DNA of 64,000 nucleotides from the IMG/VR virus record IMGVR_UViG_3300046464_000129, positions 1 to 64,000 of that record; one strand, given 5' to 3'. Below are positions 35,437 through 42,974 of this stretch, piece by piece. Numbering within the stretch: position 1 is the stretch's first letter; every line of letters begins with the position of its first letter. The notes beneath the pieces are model-generated. The model had not been told where the DNA came from. It was given only the letters and a program-made list of their open reading frames with translations, and did not search any database. The position numbers and the translations under genes are program-made. The DNA is from a virus.

Positions 35437-35465
35437 ATAATAAGATATCTTACTTATTTTGTCAA
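35437..35465 (-). promoter_or_regulatory. Host-type sigma70 promoter for the MoxR gene
   Basis: -35 TTGACA at 35460-35465, 17-base spacer, -10 TATTAT at 35437-35442. The expected start of transcription near 35430 supports the internal ATG at 35392. Part of the spacer (AAGATATCT) is also found in the promoter at 37185-37213. Confidence 0.8.
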
Positions 35466-35473
35466 CCTATAAA

Positions 35474-35647
35474 TTAATTATTTTCTGTTAAAGTTTTATC
35501 TGTCATAAGTGCCCAGATACCTAGCACGATTCCAGTGATTGCAAAAAGAAAACATCCTAACCAGTTATTTGATTCGTAACCTGTTGGACCGTCAATACAA
35601 CCTACTGCTAAAATTAAACATAAAATTGAAAGTGTTATTCTAATCAT
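35474..35647 (-). CDS. Small lipoprotein with one membrane helix
   Basis: 57 residues. The N-terminal hydrophobic stretch ends in a lipobox, L-A-V-G-C17, so the mature protein would be lipid-anchored. A second hydrophobic helix spans about 30-48. AAGGAGAAATATAA precedes the ATG and a good host-type promoter lies upstream, so the gene is real. Small phage lipoproteins can block superinfection or alter the envelope; that role is only suggested here. Confidence 0.8.
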   Translation of the reverse strand: MIRITLSILCLILAVGCIDGPTGYESNNWLGCFLFAITGIVLGIWALMTDKTLTENN

Positions 35648-35680
35648 TTATATTTCTCCTTTGTTTCTAACTATACTATT

Positions 35681-35709
35681 ATAATACAGTAAGACGTCTT
35701 GATTGTCAA
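35681..35709 (-). promoter_or_regulatory. Host-type sigma70 promoter for the small lipoprotein
   Basis: -35 TTGACA at 35704-35709, 17-base spacer, -10 TATTAT at 35681-35686, 34 bases before the ATG. It lies just downstream of a terminator, so the transcript is independent. Confidence 0.8.
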
Positions 35710-35735
35710 CCTTTTATACAAAAAAAGATCATAAA

Positions 35736-35760
35736 AAAACCCTTATATTACAAGGGTTTT
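35736..35760. terminator. Rho-independent terminator
   Basis: Nine-base stem AAAACCCTT / AAGGGTTTT with a seven-base loop and T/A runs on both sides. On the minus strand it ends transcription of the lipoprotein gene at 35786-37147. The structure is symmetric and could act in either direction. Confidence 0.85.
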
Positions 35761-35785
35761 TAAATTAATTTAAATTATTTTTGTA

Positions 35786-37147
35786 TTAATTCATACACTT
35801 TGGCTCAAATCCAAAGTTTCTGTCTACAAAATAAGCTGATTTTTTAGATTTCCACATTCCATCATCTGCAACTATAGTATGATCTCTATCTGTATAATTC
35901 TCAATTAACCAGTCTAGTGATATAGCCATTTGGTGTACGTGGTATGCTGAATGAGATTTGTCTTTTGTATGATTCTTCATTCCTGATGGATCCTTACGTT
36001 TTCTGTAAGTTTTAACGTCTGTAAGACCCAAGTTAAGTATATCTACACTTTTGTCTATTCTTTTCTTTAAATCTTTTGGAAACTGCTTATAACCCCATAG
36101 TTCAGCTATGGCATATAGTCCTAGCAAATTGTTTACACCTTGTGAATGATACCATACATCTCTAACACCTCTGAAACTGTTGTTATGAATATATCCATCT
36201 TTGTATAAAACATGATCAGCTTTAGCAATTCCTTTTTCAATCCACTTTACTATTTGTTCTGGTTTATCTTTCCAAGCCAAATATGATAGTATTCCAATAG
36301 TTCCATCAGCTAACTGTATAAAACCTCTGGTATGTTTATTTAACTTCAAAGAACTAATAGCCATTGGTTTAACATATTTTTTGTATAAGGTTTCAATATA
36401 CTCATCAACAATTTTAAATTGTTCTTCTGTAAATTGATCTTTCATTAAATATGCTTGTTGCATATAAGTGGCTCCAAATATCTGAGCTTCGTGTGGTCTA
36501 TGAGAAATACAAGGTTTACTACCGTCACCTTTACCATTTCCATAACATAGATTATCAACTTTGCCTTGGTCTTTTAATTTTCTAATTTCTTCGGAAGTTA
36601 AAGTACTTAACATCACACCTGCTTCTGCCCAGGCTACCATAACTTCAGCAATAATTGGACCATGTTCTTCCATTTTGTTGTTTACGATTGCATAAACAAT
36701 AGTTCCGTGTAATAGTGCTAATCTATTAGTATGTTTTTCGTGATTAACATATATACTATTTGATCTTAGTTCATGATCTTTGTTCCAATCATACTCAGTA
36801 AGTTTCATTAGGTGATCATAGTTATTACCTTGAAGTTCAGGATTTTTTGACTTGCTCACGTGTGTTATAGCAAGATCCATTTCCCAATGGGTTTTGCCCC
36901 AACTTCCATAACCATGCACACCTTCTAGTGAACAAGTTTCTTTTGTAAGTTCATTTGCAAAGAAATATTTTGGAATAGCTATATCATTTGCTTTAGCTGA
37001 TGTACTACAACCTACTAGTGCTAATACAAGTAGTATAAAAAGAATACCTTTAAAGAAGGATACCCAATAGATAGCATAATGTGACATACCTAATTTTTTT
37101 CTAACTGACTCAGATAGATCCTTGTGCCATTTAATAATTTGATCCAT
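35786..37147 (-). CDS. Lipoprotein with alginate-lyase-like alpha-toroid domain (tentative)
   Basis: 453 residues from the ATG at 37145-37147, preceded by CGGAG. An N-terminal amphipathic stretch of about 20 residues is followed by a hydrophobic helix ending in a lipobox (A-L-V-G-C). The mature part is alpha-helical with H-G-Y-G-S-W, H-R-P-H-E-A-Q and Y-H-S-Q-G-V-N-N-L-L, which faintly recall polysaccharide lyase/hydrolase toroids. It could degrade envelope or exopolysaccharide. Confidence in function is low; export as a lipoprotein is better supported. It has its own promoter and terminator. Confidence 0.75.
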   Translation of the reverse strand: MDQIIKWHKDLSESVRKKLGMSHYAIYWVSFFKGILFILLVLALVGCSTSAKANDIAIPKYFFANELTKETCSLEGVHGYGSWGKTHWEMDLAITHVSKSKNPELQGNNYDHLMKLTEYDWNKDHELRSNSIYVNHEKHTNRLALLHGTIVYAIVNNKMEEHGPIIAEVMVAWAEAGVMLSTLTSEEIRKLKDQGKVDNLCYGNGKGDGSKPCISHRPHEAQIFGATYMQQAYLMKDQFTEEQFKIVDEYIETLYKKYVKPMAISSLKLNKHTRGFIQLADGTIGILSYLAWKDKPEQIVKWIEKGIAKADHVLYKDGYIHNNSFRGVRDVWYHSQGVNNLLGLYAIAELWGYKQFPKDLKKRIDKSVDILNLGLTDVKTYRKRKDPSGMKNHTKDKSHSAYHVHQMAISLDWLIENYTDRDHTIVADDGMWKSKKSAYFVDRNFGFEPKCMN

Positions 37148-37184
37148 AATATTTTCTCCGTTTATTATCATTAATAATAAGTAT

Positions 37185-37213
37185 ATTATAAGATATCTTG
37201 GCTAATTTGTCAA
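37185..37213 (-). promoter_or_regulatory. Consensus sigma70 promoter
   Basis: Perfect -35 TTGACA (37208-37213), 17-base spacer and perfect -10 TATAAT (37185-37190), about 38 bases before the ATG at 37147. It is the strongest promoter seen in the window and overlaps nothing coding. Confidence 0.88.
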
Positions 37214-37219
37214 TGAATA

Positions 37220-38458
37220 TTATCGTGCTATTTGTGCGATTGATTTAACGATTTTTGAGTGATCAAACTCGGTTAGTGCAATTTTTAGTGAAATTAGCTC
37301 TTCTCCTCGTTTAACTGTTACATCCCATACGTCACCTGGAAATGCTTGTAAAGTAAGTTTCATAACTCCGAAACTATTCTCTATTCTTTTACCATTTATT
37401 TCTATCAAAATATCACCTTGTAGTAATCCAGCCAATTCACCTACTGTTTTCTTTGGTGCTTCTTTACCTTCTTCTACTTCAGGATAATTTATGTACGCCA
37501 TGTGTCTTTCGTCTTTTGGTATATCTTTAACATCTTGTATTTCAAAAGTGCCCATACTAAAAGGAAGCTCTGCATAAGGTACATATCCTTTAGATTTATA
37601 ATGAGGGCTCATTATATATTCGTATGATCTTAATGCTTGATCTGCGGATATTGCTACTCCTACTCCATCCCAACCAGGGATTTGTCTACCTGGACTGTAT
37701 ATAGCCTGTGCTACACCAACTATATTACCTTCTAAATTTAATATAGGTCCGCCACTATTTCCTTGATTAATTACTGCATCAGTTTGAATCATTAATGCAT
37801 ATGGTCTTAAACCATATCGTTGTGAATGTGTAATATGTCCTTGTGTTGTTGTCCAAGGCATACCCATTCCGTGTCCTATAATAACTACAGGATCACCAGT
37901 ATTGTAATCATCAGTATCAGCAAACTTTAAAGTTTTCCAATGTTCATCGTCTTGTTTATTAATTTTGATAACGCCAATATCTGATACTGCATCATAACCT
38001 ACTATTTCTGCATTATAGGTCCAATAATCTTCGGCTGTTAAAACATTTATTTTTATATCTTCGTTTTCTATTGCTCTTGATATAACATGATGGTTTGTAA
38101 TGATATAACCTTCTGTGTCTGTTACTTTAATAAAGAATCCTGTACCTCTACCATTAAATGAAGTATTCTCTGGTTCTTTTTCGTTAACTATATTAATAAT
38201 AACAATACGAGTATAGTTTTCATATATTGTAAATTTTTGACTGCGTTCTAGATCAAAATGTTTACCATTCAATAAAAATCCATTCACATCATATAATGCT
38301 TCACCAACTATTTTATTTTGGTCGTATATGTAACCTATTCCGTTATGTATGGTTTCTTGTATTGGACGGTAGTGAGAAGTGACTATAACTGTTATAGACA
38401 CAACGATAAGTAGCCTGGCTACGTTACCTAGAACTTGGTTTACTAGTTTCTTCAACAT
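37220..38458 (-). CDS. HtrA/DegP-type membrane-anchored serine protease
   Basis: 412 residues. A single N-terminal membrane anchor spans about 13-28. The trypsin-like triad is visible: H124 (TNHHVI), D160 (VSDIGVI) and S235 (QGNSGGPI). A C-terminal PDZ-like domain follows (A-G-L-L-Q-G-D-I-L-I-E-I-N-G). This matches DegS/DegP proteins of the periplasm. A phage copy could tune the host envelope stress response or process exported phage proteins. The start codon lies inside a long hairpin (see 38456-38505). Confidence 0.92.
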   Translation of the reverse strand: MLKKLVNQVLGNVARLLIVVSITVIVTSHYRPIQETIHNGIGYIYDQNKIVGEALYDVNGFLLNGKHFDLERSQKFTIYENYTRIVIINIVNEKEPENTSFNGRGTGFFIKVTDTEGYIITNHHVISRAIENEDIKINVLTAEDYWTYNAEIVGYDAVSDIGVIKINKQDDEHWKTLKFADTDDYNTGDPVVIIGHGMGMPWTTTQGHITHSQRYGLRPYALMIQTDAVINQGNSGGPILNLEGNIVGVAQAIYSPGRQIPGWDGVGVAISADQALRSYEYIMSPHYKSKGYVPYAELPFSMGTFEIQDVKDIPKDERHMAYINYPEVEEGKEAPKKTVGELAGLLQGDILIEINGKRIENSFGVMKLTLQAFPGDVWDVTVKRGEELISLKIALTEFDHSKIVKSIAQIAR

Positions 38459-38505
38459 AAAGTTTTATTACCTTTTCTATATATGTATTTAGCTAAAACT
38501 TTATG
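38456..38505 (-). promoter_or_regulatory. Long inverted repeat over the protease start with a late-type box in its loop
   Basis: CATAAAGTTTTA (38456-38467) and TAAAACTTTATG (38494-38505) are perfect 12-base arms around a 26-base loop. The ATG of the protease is in one arm. On the minus strand the loop contains GCTAAATACATA, a T4-late-type box (38486-38492), and an AAAAGG ribosome site. Transcripts reading through from upstream can hide the ATG in the hairpin; transcripts starting in the loop cannot. Confidence 0.65.
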
Positions 38506-39253
38506 TCTTAAAAGCCTGCTTGGTCCACTCACTGTAATAGCGATTCCCCCATCTTACATCTTCGTCAGTCTCATCATGGTCCCAACTTATTTCGTTAACT
38601 GTACAGTTAACCTTTTCTGAAATATCCATAATGTATTCTTCTGACCAGTTAAAGAAATCAACCCACTTGGCGTGTTCGTTGTCGTGTGTGATACCAGGAT
38701 TGCATCTCCAGAATATCTTTCCTCCAGGTTTTGTTAAGTTAACAACATTACTGACCTGTTTGCTTATTTCTACTTGATCTCCAAAATTTATACTTCCTAG
38801 TGCTAGTACAATATCGTATTTGTTTTGATGTTCTTTTAAACTAGCAAATTCATTTATACCCATTCTAATATCTGCATTAGGATGGAAAGGGTCTATGCCT
38901 AATAACCTTCCACCTAATTTTGATTTCCATTCGTTTTCGCCACATCCTACATCAAGTATCTTTAATGGAACTTGTGGACTTTGGTCTTGTATAGTATTAA
39001 TATATTCTAATAGCTTTTGTCCTGTTCTACGTGTATTCCATTTTAACTGCTGAGTCCAATATGTTCCTTCTTCTTCCGGATTATCATTAGGACCAAAATA
39101 TCTTTCTAGTATTATTTCGTCTAGCCAGTATTGCATTCTCATAAAATTTTTAAAAAGCTCTGGAGTCTTTTCATTATGCTTTGTTACATCTATATTATAC
39201 CTCATTTGTATAAATTTTGCTAGATCCTGCAATACTTTTTTATTCATTCTCAT
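38501..39253 (-). CDS. Class I SAM-dependent methyltransferase
   Basis: 250 residues; ATG at 39251-39253 in an ATGA overlap with ThyX. Motif I I-L-D-V-G-C-G-E-N-E, then L-L-G-I-D-P-F and Y-D-I-V-L-A-L-G-S-I-N-F define the Rossmann methyltransferase fold. An N-terminal extension of about 90 residues is helical. The substrate is unknown; small molecules, tRNA or DNA cannot be told apart. It uses SAM that the phage MetK could supply. Confidence 0.85.
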   Translation of the reverse strand: MRMNKKVLQDLAKFIQMRYNIDVTKHNEKTPELFKNFMRMQYWLDEIILERYFGPNDNPEEEGTYWTQQLKWNTRRTGQKLLEYINTIQDQSPQVPLKILDVGCGENEWKSKLGGRLLGIDPFHPNADIRMGINEFASLKEHQNKYDIVLALGSINFGDQVEISKQVSNVVNLTKPGGKIFWRCNPGITHDNEHAKWVDFFNWSEEYIMDISEKVNCTVNEISWDHDETDEDVRWGNRYYSEWTKQAFKT

Positions 39254-39948
39254 ATTTTTAATTCTCTAATTAATGGAAATATTTCTGCAATAACGTCTGC
39301 ACAGGCACGAGCTATTTCCATATGCTCTTTTTGTGTGCCATTTGCTCCACGTAATTCTATATAATGAACCCAACTTCTTAATGTGCCATTTGCATATAGT
39401 CTACTTGACGTAAGTCCTTCTGGCAGTACTGCTCTTGCTTGTTCTTTAGCAATGCCATTTTCAATAGCCCAATTATATACTTCCTTACAATTATTTATTA
39501 CTCCGTGTTGCTTTCTTTGCCAATTAGTAATTAGTTCTTGATCTTTTACATTTAATTGTAATTCTGGGTTGTTCTCAATTTCAATTGAGTTTTGTCTATT
39601 AGTAAGATCTTGTTTACGTGTTTCTCTAATCTTAAACTGCATACCTTGCTCGTTAACATCAGCATAACGTTGACTAAACTCTTGAAAACTAAAACTACGA
39701 TGCCTTAGTAATTGTCTGGCTATATCTCTGGTTGTTTCAATTTCTAAACAAGCACTAACCATCTCTAATGGTGACCAGTGCTTATGTTTAATTAGGTATG
39801 ATATTAATTTACTGCTAGTCTTCTTATTAATTTGTGCATTAGGATTGCTTACTTTAGCACAATAGGCTATGAGGTCTTGAGCATTGTTTAGCCCTTCAGC
39901 CTCAAAATGTTCTGTTGGTTTGCTATAACTGACCAAACGTACTTGCAT
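39250..39948 (-). CDS. thyX: Flavin-dependent thymidylate synthase ThyX
   Basis: 232 residues with the ThyX signature R-H-R-S-F-S-F-Q-E-F-S-Q-R-Y (RHRxxSxxxxSxR) and the C-terminal S-S-R-L-Y-A-N-G-T-L-R-S-W. It makes dTMP from dUMP using FADH2 and methylene-tetrahydrofolate, supplying DNA precursors during replication; Tdk and MazG elsewhere serve the same purpose. It is common in marine T4-like phages. It is followed directly by the methyltransferase. Confidence 0.97.
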   Translation of the reverse strand: MQVRLVSYSKPTEHFEAEGLNNAQDLIAYCAKVSNPNAQINKKTSSKLISYLIKHKHWSPLEMVSACLEIETTRDIARQLLRHRSFSFQEFSQRYADVNEQGMQFKIRETRKQDLTNRQNSIEIENNPELQLNVKDQELITNWQRKQHGVINNCKEVYNWAIENGIAKEQARAVLPEGLTSSRLYANGTLRSWVHYIELRGANGTQKEHMEIARACADVIAEIFPLIRELKI

Positions 39949-39952
39949 TTTA

Positions 39953-40405
39953 CTATTCCTCTTCTTCAGTATTTAGTACTTTTATTTTTAAGGTTTTGCC
40001 ACCACCGTGACTATCTTCTGTTTCTATTTCCATCTGGTCGACGTTAACATCTACATTAAAGATACCATTAGCATCAGATATCTGTAAATTAGATAAGTTA
40101 CTTAATGTATCATCTTCTTCTAACTTTTCTTGTAATTCTCTATATCCACATTCAATACCTGCATCGTACATATCTGCACCAAATTTAAATACGTTATATA
40201 GAGAATCTCTATAGTTATTTTTTTCTTGTATTTCTGCTTTATGCATTCTGCTTATTACTGCATAGAATGCTTTTTGTTTATCCTCAAGACTTAAATTATA
40301 CCACCACTTGGCATTCTCTTTTGGATTTATTTTTATCTTTTTAATTTTTGTTTCCATTTCTATCTTTTCTAATTGTCTTACAAATTGACTAAATTCAGAT
40401 TCCAT
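39953..40405 (-). CDS. Conserved-type phage hypothetical protein
   Basis: 150 residues with Y-N-V-F-K-F-G-A-D-M-Y-D-A-G-I-E-C-G-Y, a pattern I associate with a small hypothetical of T4-like marine phages. The C-terminal third is acidic. The start ATG at 40403-40405 is used, but an internal ATG after 16 codons is also possible. The function is unknown. Confidence 0.7.
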   Translation of the reverse strand: MESEFSQFVRQLEKIEMETKIKKIKINPKENAKWWYNLSLEDKQKAFYAVISRMHKAEIQEKNNYRDSLYNVFKFGADMYDAGIECGYRELQEKLEEDDTLSNLSNLQISDANGIFNVDVNVDQMEIETEDSHGGGKTLKIKVLNTEEEE

Positions 40406-40422
40406 AAATTTACTTTCTTTAT

Positions 40423-40737
40423 CTAATGATCGTTAAATTTTTTAATTAGTTTAGAAAGATCTAACGTTGGTTTTTTTACTTCACCTATAGTAACCTTGTG
40501 AGATAATTTCTTTTTCTTTATTTTAATTAAAAATGCTCCTGTATTTTTTGGATTTCTGATAATAGTTTTACAGTTTACATTGGAATGTACCCAAGCAATT
40601 ATTTCTTCTGCTATTGCACCGTGTCCTGTGATAATTTCAGTTTCTTTAATTTCATTATAGTAACACTCATTAACGTGTCTGGTAAATTCTTTCCAGGCAT
40701 TGTGTATTGTGTATCCGTGTAAATCTAATTTTATCAT
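40423..40737 (-). CDS. Smr-domain protein
   Basis: 104 residues: L-D-L-H-G-Y-T near the start, then I-I-T-G-H-G and G-A-F-L-I-K-I-K match the LDLHG and TGxG motifs of the small MutS-related (Smr) domain, a nuclease-type nucleic acid-binding fold. The domain stands alone, with a basic C-terminal tail. Roles in recombination or RNA cleavage are known for the family. It overlaps its downstream neighbour by 4 bases. Confidence 0.82.
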   Translation of the reverse strand: MIKLDLHGYTIHNAWKEFTRHVNECYYNEIKETEIITGHGAIAEEIIAWVHSNVNCKTIIRNPKNTGAFLIKIKKKKLSHKVTIGEVKKPTLDLSKLIKKFNDH

Positions 40738-40940
40738 AATGACATAACAAACTCTTTACCACGCCAATTGGCTATGTAAAGATTACGTTTTAAATGAACG
40801 AAATTTAAAGGGACTCCGTGTAAGGCAGTTTTAATTGAATGTTGTGTGTTTGATATGTAATCTACTTGATAAGTTTCGTCATTGTCTGTACATCTGACTT
40901 CTATCTTATCTGGTAAATCAAAGTTATTAATCTTTGCCAT
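40734..40940 (-). CDS. Small hypothetical protein
   Basis: 68 residues, mostly beta-strand in appearance (I-E-V-R-C-T-D-N-D-E-T-Y-Q-V-D-Y, N-L-Y-I-A-N-W-R-G-K-E-F). No family is recognised. It is packed by overlaps on both sides in a run of small phage genes. Confidence 0.7.
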   Translation of the reverse strand: MAKINNFDLPDKIEVRCTDNDETYQVDYISNTQHSIKTALHGVPLNFVHLKRNLYIANWRGKEFVMSL

Positions 40941-41253
40941 CTAACCAACCTTGGGTTCCTGCTAGTTTAGCAAGAAATGCATCTTGTTCTGTGAATAAAA
41001 CCATTTTCTTTTTATCTATATAATAAGGATATCTCATTTTTCTTAATAATTGGATTAAGTTACCTGCACTAAGAACTGGCGGGTCTACTGTCCATTTATC
41101 ATATTGCTTTCCTAATAGTCTCAAACCTGTTTTTGTCAATCTTAAGGTCTGTGTATTTTTAAAAACTGTTTTGATGGATATATTTTTATCGTCAGTAATA
41201 AGTTTCAGAATCTTAATCTGAACCTTTTGCATCTCTACTGATCGTTTGTCCAT
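40927..41253 (-). CDS. Conserved-type phage hypothetical protein
   Basis: 108 residues from the ATG at 41251-41253; a TTG one codon earlier and an ATG at 41232 are alternatives. L-R-L-T-K-T-G-L-R-L-L, then P-Y-Y-I-D and L-F-T-E-Q-D-A resemble a widespread T4-like phage hypothetical with a winged-helix look. The overlap with the upstream gene is 41 bases with this start, which makes the start uncertain. Confidence 0.65.
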   Translation of the reverse strand: MDKRSVEMQKVQIKILKLITDDKNISIKTVFKNTQTLRLTKTGLRLLGKQYDKWTVDPPVLSAGNLIQLLRKMRYPYYIDKKKMVLFTEQDAFLAKLAGTQGWLDGKD

Positions 41254-41515
41254 CAACTAGTTTTACCACACTAAACTTATCTGTATTAAACTTTTTATTC
41301 AGCCTATCTGCTAAATTAAAAGCATGACCGCTATTTGAGAAACTAACCTTTTTATACTTTGGACCTGGATAGTTTACTAACGTATTCATAGTCCTTAGAT
41401 TGATAGGTTTGTTTTCATAATACACCGCATATATTGCAACGGCATTAAGTATTTGTTCACTATTATATGACTTATCAACTGAGTCAAGTATAATTGTAGG
41501 TTTTGGTCTAGCCAT
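41213..41515 (-). CDS. Conserved-type phage hypothetical protein
   Basis: About 100 residues from the ATG at 41513-41515, chosen for AAGGAG upstream. It begins M-A-R-P-K-P-T-I-I-L-D and contains A-I-Y-A-V-Y-Y and L-A-D-R-L-N-K-K-F, a pattern I link to a small hypothetical of marine T4-like phages. A late-type box lies just upstream. The role is unknown. Confidence 0.75.
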   Translation of the reverse strand: MARPKPTIILDSVDKSYNSEQILNAVAIYAVYYENKPINLRTMNTLVNYPGPKYKKVSFSNSGHAFNLADRLNKKFNTDKFSVVKLVDGQTISRDAKGSD

Positions 41516-41538
41516 TAAATGTTTCTCCTTATTACTTG

Positions 41539-41545
41539 TATTTAG
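41539..41545 (-). promoter_or_regulatory. T4-late-type promoter box
   Basis: Minus-strand GCTAAATACAAG, about 25 bases before the ATG at 41515 and identical over nine bases to the box in the protease hairpin loop (GCTAAATAC). ACAAGTA occurs on both sides of it as a direct repeat. Confidence 0.5.
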
Positions 41546-41577
41546 CATACTTGTAAGAAAAAACATCAGTTAATGGC

Positions 41578-42063
41578 TTATTTTTCTGTGCTTTGGTCTT
41601 GTTCCAACTGTTTAATAACGTCTAATGTTGATTGTATAGCCGTACCCATTTGTACGATACAAGTTAGACCAGTAGATACTTGAACTAGCATCAATGTATA
41701 CTCACCTGTTGTAAGATTCTGTGTTATAATTAATCCTTCAAACGGATCAGCGGGTACATATTGAGGTGCTTTAAACCCAGATAATATTATTTGCTGTCCA
41801 CGTGCCATTGTAAATGCTCTAACATTGTCTATAGTATGACATTGTAAGGATCTATTATGTTGGATCCACCCTGTTTCATCCCACGACTGAGCTGGCAACT
41901 GTTTTTCTGGATCTTTCTCTACCTGTTTCTTTTCCTGTTTAGGAGTAGAATTTGACATATCTGGCGGTGAGCCATCCAATAAACTGTCTGGACTAACTGT
42001 TTGTGCATATGTCACGTTTGCAATAGTAAACAGTACTAACAAAGATAATATTAAGTTTCTCAT
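41578..42063 (-). CDS. Exported protein with signal peptide
   Basis: 161 residues. The Sec signal peptide M-R-N-L-I-L-S-L-L-V-L-F-T-I-A-N-V-T-Y-A is followed by QT. The mature protein begins with a Pro/Glu/Lys-rich linker, then a folded domain with two cysteines (near 75 and 137) that may form a disulfide in the periplasm. The function is unknown. It starts in an ATGA-type overlap with the upstream gene. Confidence 0.78.
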   Translation of the reverse strand: MRNLILSLLVLFTIANVTYAQTVSPDSLLDGSPPDMSNSTPKQEKKQVEKDPEKQLPAQSWDETGWIQHNRSLQCHTIDNVRAFTMARGQQIILSGFKAPQYVPADPFEGLIITQNLTTGEYTLMLVQVSTGLTCIVQMGTAIQSTLDVIKQLEQDQSTEK

Positions 42064-42503
42064 TCTTTTTTAGCCTTTTTTAAGTTTAAATTCATATCCC
42101 ACTCTGTGAGATAGGGGCCTCGGTGTTCATATTTGTCCAATGTTTCTAATTTAGGACAAAATGCGTGTTGCCACCCCATACCATCATACTTTAAAATATA
42201 ATAGCCTGCAACAAATATTGTTTTCCCATCTTTAGCTTTTTTAAATAAAGCTCTAGATTCATCTTCTACTTCAAATAATATAGGAGTATTTGTTGGAAAT
42301 CCTTTGTACTCTTGGTTTTCATTAGTAGTCTGTAATACTACTGTTTCTTTAAACCTATCTAAATTTGGAAGTAATTCTTTTGTATTATCGTCTTGATTAA
42401 AATATTCAAATCCATTGTCAAGTTTTCTTACTGTACCTACTTTACCGTAGCCACTTTCAACTATCCAATATTTGTCTTTGATTATTTGTTTAATCTTTAA
42501 CAT
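42060..42503 (-). CDS. Conserved-type phage hypothetical protein
   Basis: 147 residues from the ATG at 42501-42503; the frame extends upstream only to a TTG. F-P-T-N-T-P-I-L-F-E-V then A-G-Y-Y-I-L and F-C-P-K-L-E-T-L look like a recurrent T4-like marine phage protein. No enzymatic motif is seen. It overlaps both neighbours slightly. Confidence 0.7.
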   Translation of the reverse strand: MLKIKQIIKDKYWIVESGYGKVGTVRKLDNGFEYFNQDDNTKELLPNLDRFKETVVLQTTNENQEYKGFPTNTPILFEVEDESRALFKKAKDGKTIFVAGYYILKYDGMGWQHAFCPKLETLDKYEHRGPYLTEWDMNLNLKKAKKE

Positions 42504-42810
42504 CTTCAACTTCAATAATCCTGTCTATTCTAAATCCACGCCATCCATTGGCTTTAGTATCCCATACACTTAATACTTCTGGATTGATATTTCTAACTTT
42601 CTTTTGACTTAATGGATCTTCTTTTTTAGCTGGAGGTAATATATCTTCTTGCAATGTACAAGTCATTTCTCTATAGTCACCATTTAATTTATTAAACTTT
42701 ACAACTAGTTTACCTTGTTTCAAACGTTCTGTCAAGTCTTGTCTAATTGATTCTATTTCTATATTTTCCATTATTTTTAATTTCTCCACTCTGTTAATTA
42801 CAAATTCCAT
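42490..42810 (-). CDS. SH3-barrel-like phage protein (DUF2693-type)
   Basis: 106 residues from the ATG overlapping the upstream stop (TAATG); an internal ATG after 13 codons with GGAG further upstream is also plausible. L-K-Q-G-K-L-V-V-K-F, then Y-R-E-M-T-C-T-L, then V-W-D and W-R-G-F-R-I-D-R-I are hallmarks of small phage SH3-fold proteins of this group. The role is unknown. Confidence 0.7.
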   Translation of the reverse strand: MEFVINRVEKLKIMENIEIESIRQDLTERLKQGKLVVKFNKLNGDYREMTCTLQEDILPPAKKEDPLSQKKVRNINPEVLSVWDTKANGWRGFRIDRIIEVEDVKD

Positions 42811-42974
42811 TATTTTTTATTACCTGGAAAGTCTTTCCAAAATTCAGTTATTGGATTATCAGGTTCTTCTTTATCAGTTTTTTCGTATGTTGCTATTTTA
42901 AATGCAATAAAGAATCCTAGGATTGATATTAATGTTCCACCTACTCCCATAAGTATTCCGAACTCAGCTGTCAT
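42810..42974 (-). CDS. Small single-pass membrane protein
   Basis: 54 residues read from the ATG at 42972-42974. A hydrophobic helix spans about 7-27 (G-I-L-M-G-V-G-G-T-L-I-S-I-L-G-F-F-I-A-F), followed by a charged cytoplasmic-type tail. It joins the next gene by TAATG and overlaps the upstream phosphatase gene, which supports it as a gene. The function is unknown. Confidence 0.7.
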   Translation of the reverse strand: MTAEFGILMGVGGTLISILGFFIAFKIATYEKTDKEEPDNPITEFWKDFPGNKK

